Below are positions 39,162 through 44,330 of a DNA stretch of 44,330 nucleotides, one piece after another. The notes below the pieces were generated by a model that saw only the letters and a list, made by a program, of their open reading frames with translations, was not told the DNA's origin and did not search any database. Position 1 is the stretch's first letter. Every line of letters starts with the position of its first letter. The stretch is from Clostridiales bacterium (GTDB lineage: Bacteria; Bacillota; Clostridia; Lachnospirales; Lachnospiraceae): NCBI GenBank assembly GCA_012519695.1, contig JAAYPT010000001.1:1-44330 (forward strand), read 5' to 3'. Made by a program: the position numbers and the translations under genes.

Positions 39162-40649
39162 TTATTCTTGTACTGCTCCTATGTTTTCAATTGCCTGTTC
39201 CACGGTTCTGTAATAGATGATATCTTTTCGTTCTACTGTTTCCACCGCTTCATCTACATAAGTCTCTTCTCCATTCAAATGTCCTGTTTGCTGATTCACG
39301 GAATAGGTTTCAATTACAGCCGAACTTCCCACCAAATCTCCGACCAGTAATTTTTCTGATTCCAGATAGGTCAGATAAAATCCCAGATCCATATATCCCT
39401 CTACTAATGCACCATTAGGACTGTCACTGTCTGCATCGGTAATTCTTATAACTTCATCTGTTGCCAAATCATAATAGTACATTTCCAGAGGCCAGCAGCT
39501 CTTATAGATACAGCTATTATCACTTAATATATATGATGTCATCTGAAAAACATCTGGCATTACAACCAGAATCGGTGCATCACTTCCTGCCACATCCAAT
39601 ACAGCATATCCGTTATCATCTGCCTGTATACTTGCTGCAAATTTCAAATATGCATCCTGCCATTTTATGCTTTCTGATTCCGCTTCTTTGGGTTCTGTTT
39701 CTTGAGGTTCTGTTTTCTGAGGTTCCGCTTCCTGAGGTTCTGTTTCCTGAGGTTCCGCTTCCTGAGGTTCCGTTTCCTTTACATCTTCCTGTACTTGATT
39801 TACTGCCTCATTTACTTTATCCGAGTTATGAACAGCCGAATAAATAACTGCCGCAGCACTACCACATAAAGCCAGCCCCATCACTGTGCCTATTACTGCT
39901 TTTTTTGCTGTAAGAACAGATGCTTTGGAAAGAATGGATTTTCCTGCCTTTTCTCCGGCTGATGCCGCCTTTTGCTTTAAGATAGTACCGAATGGTATTT
40001 CTGCAACTTGTACGGACAAAACATCCCGATGAAGCAGATAAAGGAAAAATGGGAATGGTGCGATACCATAAAGTTTTGTTCCTTTCTTCTCCAGTTCCAA
40101 AGCCTTTGCTTCAATATTCTTTCTACCATAGTTCAATCGGCTTTTTACGGTGTTCTCCGATACATTTAATGTCTGTGCAATTTCTTTCACTGACATTTCT
40201 TCAACATAGTACATCATGATACACATTTTCTGTTCTTCTGATAATGTATCAATCATCTCCTGTACCAGCCTTTTTGTTTCCTTCTGGTCTATTGCAAGCT
40301 CAGGCTGTGTATCCGTTCTTTCATCTTCCAGTATTTCTTCCATACCAACTTCATCATCTTCATTCTGAATCTGCGAAAACAACACAATCTTTCTTTTCTT
40401 TAGTTCATCAAGTGCAGTTGTTGTCACAATCCTTGCCATCCATCCTGGGAATTTTTCTGCATCCTGTAACTGTTCTAGATTATTGAATGCTTTGATATAT
40501 GCATCCTGCAATACATCCTGCGCGGTATCTTCCTGTTTCATATACCGAAGTGCAACATAATAATTCTTCTGGTAGGTCTGCATATATAAGAAATCATATC
40601 CCTGGTCCTTACCTTCCTTTGCAAGCCTGACCGCTTCTGTCCAATTCAT
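39162..40649 (-). CDS. ECF sigma factor fused to a membrane anchor and extracytoplasmic domain, 495 aa
   Basis: Sigma region 2 (residues 15-85; DVLQDAYIKAF) and region 4 with helix-turn-helix (about 130-180; VKEIAQTLNVSENTVKSRL) form a complete ECF sigma factor. After a linker comes a single transmembrane helix (250-271), seven 5-residue ETEPQ/EAEPQ repeats (292-326), and an outer domain of about 165 residues. Having sigma, tether and sensor in a single chain would remove the need for a separate anti-sigma. GGAGG precedes ATG 40649. It overlaps the upstream 48-aa ORF (ATGA), which follows an ECF-type promoter. Confidence 0.88.
   Translation of the reverse strand: MNWTEAVRLAKEGKDQGYDFLYMQTYQKNYYVALRYMKQEDTAQDVLQDAYIKAFNNLEQLQDAEKFPGWMARIVTTTALDELKKRKIVLFSQIQNEDDEVGMEEILEDERTDTQPELAIDQKETKRLVQEMIDTLSEEQKMCIMMYYVEEMSVKEIAQTLNVSENTVKSRLNYGRKNIEAKALELEKKGTKLYGIAPFPFFLYLLHRDVLSVQVAEIPFGTILKQKAASAGEKAGKSILSKASVLTAKKAVIGTVMGLALCGSAAAVIYSAVHNSDKVNEAVNQVQEDVKETEPQEAEPQETEPQEAEPQKTEPQETEPKEAESESIKWQDAYLKFAASIQADDNGYAVLDVAGSDAPILVVMPDVFQMTSYILSDNSCIYKSCWPLEMYYYDLATDEVIRITDADSDSPNGALVEGYMDLGFYLTYLESEKLLVGDLVGSSAVIETYSVNQQTGHLNGEETYVDEAVETVERKDIIYYRTVEQAIENIGAVQE
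39676..39780. repeat. 15-bp tandem repeat in the ECF-sigma gene
   Basis: Seven units of GAGGTTCCGCTTCCT type code for alternating ETEPQ and EAEPQ. It acts as spacer between the membrane helix and outer domain and is prone to copy-number changes. Confidence 0.75.
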
Positions 40650-40792
40650 TTTTCATCCTCCTTATTTTCAAGTTTCCTCTGTTTTACCATGCGCATGATG
40701 TTTTTAAATATGATCCTCACCTGTTCCAACGGAAGATACTCATTTTCCATATCCTTTTTTACCAATGCTACGAATAATTGTATTCCCTTCAT
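40646..40792 (-). CDS. Small basic protein upstream of and overlapping the sigma gene, 48 aa
   Basis: ATG at 40792 has a perfect AGGAGG eight bases upstream and the stop TGA overlaps the sigma start (ATGA), so the two are translationally coupled. The product (MKGIQLFVALVKKDMENEY at the start; RMVKQRKLENKEDEK at the end) is amphipathic and Lys-rich without signal peptide. It might bind or regulate the sigma factor, or serve only as translational coupler. Family not recognised. Too short for common ORF filters. Confidence 0.75.
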   Translation of the reverse strand: MKGIQLFVALVKKDMENEYLPLEQVRIIFKNIMRMVKQRKLENKEDEK

Positions 40793-40813
40793 TGCCCGTC
40801 CTCCTTTCACTTC

Positions 40814-40841
40814 TTAGACGAGTCAATTTCCAAACAGGTTT
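40814..40841 (-). promoter_or_regulatory. Candidate ECF-type promoter
   Basis: Minus strand AAACCTGTTT (around 40832-40841) and CGTCTAA (40814-40820), with 16 bases between AACC and CGTC. This is the format of ECF sigma promoters (AAC-type -35, CGTC-type -10) and it lies 21 bp before the 48-aa ORF, so the fused sigma may transcribe its own operon. Confidence 0.6.
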
Positions 40842-40880
40842 TATTCTTTTAATATTTTTTCAGTTTACAATATAATTATT

Positions 40881-41336
40881 TTATGATTCCAGATTAAAGA
40901 AACGCTCCCACTCTTCCACGTCATGACTTGCCTGCACTTTTAACTCATAGGTTCTTTCGTTTACCGCATCTATGGAAAAAATATAAGTATCTTCCTCTTT
41001 TTCCAAGGTATAAATAACGCCTTCTACCAACTCTTTCAGCTCTGAGTTATAATCCTTTTCCTCAATCACTGTGTCTTCAACCACCTTCATAGGCTTTCCG
41101 TTTGCATCGTATAACTTATATCCTTCTTCAATGAATGATACTATCTTGTAATCTTCCAACTTTAATACCAATCCATTGGTACGCATTTTTCGTATATCTC
41201 GATTACAGGAGTTTTCTGAAAGTATTTTTATATTATCAAGCTCCATATGAAAAAATCCACTGGTTGCCTGAATATCCCCAACGTATGCATCTGTAAAAGA
41301 AAAGTTATTCCATTCATCTGTTGTTTTATATTTCAT
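40881..41336 (-). CDS. Hypothetical protein, 151 aa
   Basis: Soluble, acidic protein without signal peptide or membrane helix. Alternating short strands (FSFTDAYVGDIQATSGFFHMELDNIKIL is the start region, shown by DAYVGDI and MELDNIKIL; TYIFSIDAVNERTYELKVQ, end region) suggest a beta-barrel-like fold. The AGGTAAG ribosome site lies in the end of the second ldh, 4 bp upstream, so it is probably in an operon with it. I do not recognise the family. Confidence 0.75.
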   Translation of the reverse strand: MKYKTTDEWNNFSFTDAYVGDIQATSGFFHMELDNIKILSENSCNRDIRKMRTNGLVLKLEDYKIVSFIEEGYKLYDANGKPMKVVEDTVIEEKDYNSELKELVEGVIYTLEKEEDTYIFSIDAVNERTYELKVQASHDVEEWERFFNLES

Positions 41337-41340
41337 TTTC

Positions 41341-42294
41341 TTACCTCGCTTCTATTTCATTTTCCATGTATTCTCGGATAATATTGCAGGATGCTTCAAA
41401 CTGTGCTTGTTCTTCTTCTGTCAGCTTCAACTGAATCACCTGCTCTATTCCGCTTCTTCCAATTACACAAGGAACGCCTGCATGTACACCTTTTTGTCCG
41501 TATTCTCCTTCTAAAAGTACGGATGCAGGAAGTACTCTGTGTTCATCTAGCAATACTGCCTTTGCCATATCTGCCAGCACATAACCGATTCCAAATTCTG
41601 TGGAACCCTTTCCATTGATAATATCCATTCCTCTTAAATGAGTTCTCTCTAATATTTTTTCTTTCAAAAGTGCACCATACCGTGTTGCATCCTCTTGTTT
41701 GAGTTCCTTATAGTCTTTTCCGCATATGGTAAGATGTGAAAATGGTATCATAGAGGAGTCTCCATGTTCTCCCAACACAAAACCTACCACACTGTGAGGA
41801 TCTACCTTGCACAAATCTCCCACAGTTCTTTTCATTCTTGCAGTATCAAGGGATGTTCCCGTACTAAATACCCGGTTTCTTGGAAGCCCCATTTCTTTTC
41901 GAATATAATTGGCAATGATATCTGCCGGATTGGATATGGTAATGATAATACCCGGAATCTCTATCTTTTTCAAATGGGACAAAATCTCTTTCATACACTC
42001 CATGGAAGCTCCCAAGGTATCTAATCGGGTCTGTCCCGGAAGTCTTGGCACGCCTGCACTGATTACCACAATATCTGCATCTTTGCAGTCTTCATAGGTT
42101 CCGGTTCGCACAATCACGGAACTTCCAAGAAAACATACACAGTCTGCAACATCCATGGCATGACTTTCTGCCTTCACGTTATCCACATCTAATAGTACAA
42201 TTTCCTCACATATCCCCTGAATTGCCAAAGCATATGCACAATGGGAGCCTACATGTCCTGCTCCGATAATTACTATTTTTCTATTTTTTGACAT
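41341..42294 (-). CDS. ldh: L-lactate dehydrogenase 2, 317 aa
   Basis: GAGHVGSH nucleotide motif, PGQTRLDTL loop with the pyruvate-selective Gln, TSLDTARM with substrate Arg and LGEHGDSS with catalytic His. It is clearly related to the LDH at 22164-23123 (shared LLEGEYG, SNPADI/SNPVDM), but differs enough to be an old paralogue or a transferred copy. AAAGGAG precedes ATG. It has its own promoter and the unknown 151-aa gene after it. A fructose-1,6-bisphosphate site cannot be judged by eye. Confidence 0.92.
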   Translation of the reverse strand: MSKNRKIVIIGAGHVGSHCAYALAIQGICEEIVLLDVDNVKAESHAMDVADCVCFLGSSVIVRTGTYEDCKDADIVVISAGVPRLPGQTRLDTLGASMECMKEILSHLKKIEIPGIIITISNPADIIANYIRKEMGLPRNRVFSTGTSLDTARMKRTVGDLCKVDPHSVVGFVLGEHGDSSMIPFSHLTICGKDYKELKQEDATRYGALLKEKILERTHLRGMDIINGKGSTEFGIGYVLADMAKAVLLDEHRVLPASVLLEGEYGQKGVHAGVPCVIGRSGIEQVIQLKLTEEEQAQFEASCNIIREYMENEIEAR

Positions 42295-42325
42295 AAATTG
42301 TTCTCCTTTATGCAGTATAGAAGCT

Positions 42326-42354
42326 ATTTTACTACATTCCTGTAATTTTGTCTA
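42326..42354 (-). promoter_or_regulatory. Sigma-A promoter of ldh2
   Basis: Minus strand TAGACA (42349-42354), 17-bp spacer, TAAAAT (42326-42331), the same hexamers and spacing as the ilvE promoter. Confidence 0.65.
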
Positions 42355-42355
42355 A

Positions 42356-42390
42356 AAAAAGAGCTCGCCATATAAATGGGAGCTCTTTTT
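42356..42390 (-). terminator. Terminator of the restriction-modification operon
   Basis: An 11-bp stem AAAAAGAGCTC/GAGCTCTTTTT (42356-42366 with 42380-42390), followed by Ts on the minus strand. Symmetric enough to work in both directions. Confidence 0.85.
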
Positions 42391-42394
42391 ACCC

Positions 42395-43105
42395 TTACAA
42401 TTCATCTTCTATAATTATCTGTTCTTTATTATACTGTTTAATAATGCTATCATATGACTTGAATTTTACATAATCTCGTATAGGATTATACATTGATGCT
42501 GATATAGTATCCAAAAATTGTTCTCTTCTACTTTCATCTGCAACTATGAAGAAATTAGCTCTAAAATCTTGTAATTCATAAAATTTTCCAAGAGAATTCT
42601 TTATATCTGTCGTATGCTCTATTTCATAAAAACTACATGGCATTCGCCTTTCATTAAACCATATAACATCTACCATCTTTGCTCTTCTTATTAAATTGCT
42701 ATATGTAAATTGAGGAATAGTTTCTACTGTTGTCAAATCACAAAGTTTTGTCTCCAAAAATTTCTTATTCTTATCTTGAGCCGGAACATATGTCATATAT
42801 TTTTTATTATTTCCCAACTTAACAACAATCCCCTGATAATATGCATGTGTAAATACTTCATCTGACTTTTTATTATTAGGTTTAATCCCAAGTTTTCTTA
42901 ATACTTCATCCTTATCCTTGGTCAATGCCCAAAGCCCGGGTTTTATTTTAAAGAATTCTTCATATACTTGGACAATTCTTCTAATACTTTCTGCTGGTGT
43001 TTTTGTTTTCCATGTAGATACATCTACCATATTATTTAATTGCTGAAATGTAGCATACCCACCATTCTTCTCCATTGCCACTATCACATCATCTTTTTGT
43101 GCCAT
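42395..43105 (-). CDS. Putative type II restriction endonuclease, 236 aa
   Basis: N-terminal winged-helix-like domain (residues 1-75; MEKNGGYATFQQLN, PGLWAL). The second half has a PD-(D/E)XK-like arrangement: VDVIWFNE with a candidate Asp and SFYEIEHTTD with the Glu-x-Glu pair. The downstream position to a DNA methyltransferase (34 bp) is the main basis for the call. Ribosome site AAAGGGGGA. Recognition sequence unknown. An alternative is another DNA-binding accessory protein of the modification gene. Confidence 0.75.
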   Translation of the reverse strand: MAQKDDVIVAMEKNGGYATFQQLNNMVDVSTWKTKTPAESIRRIVQVYEEFFKIKPGLWALTKDKDEVLRKLGIKPNNKKSDEVFTHAYYQGIVVKLGNNKKYMTYVPAQDKNKKFLETKLCDLTTVETIPQFTYSNLIRRAKMVDVIWFNERRMPCSFYEIEHTTDIKNSLGKFYELQDFRANFFIVADESRREQFLDTISASMYNPIRDYVKFKSYDSIIKQYNKEQIIIEDEL

Positions 43106-43139
43106 AAAATCATCCCCCTTTACCTTCTACTTTGGAATT

Positions 43140-44060
43140 TCATTCCAACACTGATTGAAATAATATATTTCTTTCAAATCTAGACTTAATCTTTTCTATA
43201 TTTTCCTTAAGTATTTCTATAAGAACACAACTTCGCTTTAATTTTAATGCAGCTTCTCCTACAACACCGCTACCTGCAAAAGAATCCAATACAACTTCTC
43301 CCTCATAGGTAACAAATTCTAATATTTGTTCACATAATGATATTGGCAATTCACTTTGATGAATTCTTACCTTTTTAGATACCGGCGACACATCAAACAT
43401 GGTCGGAAGCATACCTTTACACCCACTCATATAACAATCCATTCCATTTATATCCGATTTTTTCTTATCATATCTCATTCTTCTCGCCTTACCCTTAGAA
43501 AAAATCATAATATCTTGTGTATTCTTCGCTTTTCTCCCTGTATTACTTACAAAATTTCCTTTCTTCCAAGTAACTTTCGAATAATAAATCAATCCCGCAT
43601 CTTTTGCATACTGTTTTATTTGATATAAATACTCATAATTATTAGCGTTTTCAGCCGGAAGAACTTCTACTAAAAAACATCCCTTTTTAAGTACGCGTGC
43701 TTTCTCTTTAAAGTCATCATAAGTATACTTAAAACAATCATATAGTGCAAATGCCCTTGTCCCCCCCTTATTCGATTTCAAATCAAGCCATGGATGGTCT
43801 GTGAATATACAGTCTATACTTTCATCTTTTAATATGGATAAGTTCCTGCCATCTCCCTCTATTAGAATACATGCCTCATCATTTGAATCTATTGTTTTGT
43901 AAATCCCCTTTGCTATTCGTTCAAAACGAATACCTAAATTTTCATAAATTCTAGCCCTTACTGTTGTCTTTGGTTTCTCTTTATTTTCTAAATATGCTTC
44001 ATTTAATGTAAACGAATCCTTCCCTTTAAAACAATTGAATAATTTTTCAGCTAATATCAT
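43140..44060 (-). CDS. DNA methyltransferase, beta-class N4/N6 type, 306 aa
   Basis: Motif IV comes first (TDHPWLD, residues about 101-107) and the SAM-binding motif I near the end (LDSFAGSGVVGEAA), the beta-class order. DHPW replaces the usual (D/S)PP(Y/F), an uncommon variant. The N-terminal 65 residues look like a winged-helix segment (ILAEKLFNCF, YENLGIRFERIAKGIYK), similar in style to the start of the endonuclease. ATG 44060 follows GGAGG; the longer frame is rejected. It methylates adenine or cytosine to protect the host from the partner endonuclease. Confidence 0.85.
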   Translation of the reverse strand: MILAEKLFNCFKGKDSFTLNEAYLENKEKPKTTVRARIYENLGIRFERIAKGIYKTIDSNDEACILIEGDGRNLSILKDESIDCIFTDHPWLDLKSNKGGTRAFALYDCFKYTYDDFKEKARVLKKGCFLVEVLPAENANNYEYLYQIKQYAKDAGLIYYSKVTWKKGNFVSNTGRKAKNTQDIMIFSKGKARRMRYDKKKSDINGMDCYMSGCKGMLPTMFDVSPVSKKVRIHQSELPISLCEQILEFVTYEGEVVLDSFAGSGVVGEAALKLKRSCVLIEILKENIEKIKSRFERNILFQSVLE

Positions 44061-44330
44061 TAATAAATCCTCCAAGTGATAAAATTTTAGGAAATTTTTA
44101 TCTTCCTTGAATGAAAAACTAAAACTTGACTGAAATATCGTCTGATTACACAAAATCGATTTTTAACCCCAATTTCGACTTATATTGTTGTGCCTTCTTT
44201 CTGAAAGGTGCTATAATTAGCATATTCCAGACAGCGGGTATATCAAAAATTGCATAGTAAACAGACGGCTGGCTAATTCTTATGCAAAAGTAAACGCGAC
44301 CCGTCTAATAACACCTATTGACAAATCGAT
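44061..44330. promoter_or_regulatory. Non-coding edge with palindrome and possible rightward promoter
   Basis: No ORF with a ribosome site is visible. AAAATCGATTTT (44152-44163) is a perfect 12-bp palindrome about 90 bp upstream of the methyltransferase start. TATAAT (44212-44217) with TTGTGC 18 bp upstream could start a rightward transcript that leaves the window. A stem AGACGG/CCGTCT spans about 44267-44308, and a TTGACA is at the very end. Confidence 0.4.

Noticed and set aside
1-44330. rRNA, tRNA, prophage or insertion sequence genes
   Set aside because: No such sequences were recognised on either strand.

Overview
The window looks like chromosome of a low-GC Gram-positive anaerobe, most likely a fermentative gut Lachnospiraceae (inference). 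The evidence is strong AGGAGG ribosome sites, sigma-A promoters with TTGACA/TATAAT-like boxes, AT-rich third positions, two L-lactate dehydrogenases, a formate/nitrite channel, Ni-chaperone genes, a maltodextrin ABC operon and WXG100-type secretion substrates. No rRNA, tRNA, CRISPR array or recognisable transposase was seen.

Layout. 1-1740: repeat element, a small 51-aa ORF with its own promoter and terminator, a PrcB-like lipoprotein, and an acyltransferase (plsC). 1797-7250: XRE regulator plus membrane protein with an operator-like dyad, ilvE, a 164-bp inverted-repeat element, the ddl-murF peptidoglycan pair and long-form hpf. 7342-10070: SDR reductase, two paralogous XRE regulators, a CsoR-like metal sensor and greA. 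10083-14176: repeat element, then a YfhO/GtrA/GT2 three-component cell-envelope glycosylation operon. 14173-20004: an operon (minus strand) for a DUF5692-like membrane protein, HypB, a large Fe-S/FAD oxidoreductase broken by a one-base frameshift in a G6 tract, and HypA. It is divergent from a FadR-type GntR regulator, and both promoters carry matching TGGT-N3-ACCA palindromes. 19998-22163: MerR regulator divergent from a MATE exporter whose promoter has a 19-bp spacer. 22164-29271: L-LDH, neopullulanase and a MalEFG-like transporter, divergent from a LacI regulator. 29266-30105: formate/nitrite channel. 30262-36846: WXG100 protein, small helical partner and a 1974-aa RHS protein fused in frame to a DUF5104-like lipoprotein. 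36953-40792: membrane protein, HAD phosphatase, DUF4190-like Asp-rich protein, and an ECF sigma factor fused to a membrane/extracytoplasmic domain, preceded by a 48-aa ORF and an ECF-type promoter. 40881-42294: unknown protein and a second L-LDH. 42395-44060: restriction-modification pair. 44061-44330: non-coding edge with a possible rightward promoter.

How the parts work together. The starch-degradation operon feeds glucose to fermentation, with lactate dehydrogenase immediately downstream and a formate channel nearby. The envelope genes (ddl, murF, plsC, YfhO/GtrA/GT2) build and decorate the wall. The WXG100/RHS operon is the clearest accessory module and has a G9 homopolymer exactly at its Shine-Dalgarno site, the most suggestive phase-variation signal here. 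The HypA/HypB/oxidoreductase/DUF5692 set, with no hydrogenase or other nickel enzyme in view, is the best candidate for an uncharacterised pathway. Domain names are assigned from motif recognition only; no database search was possible.
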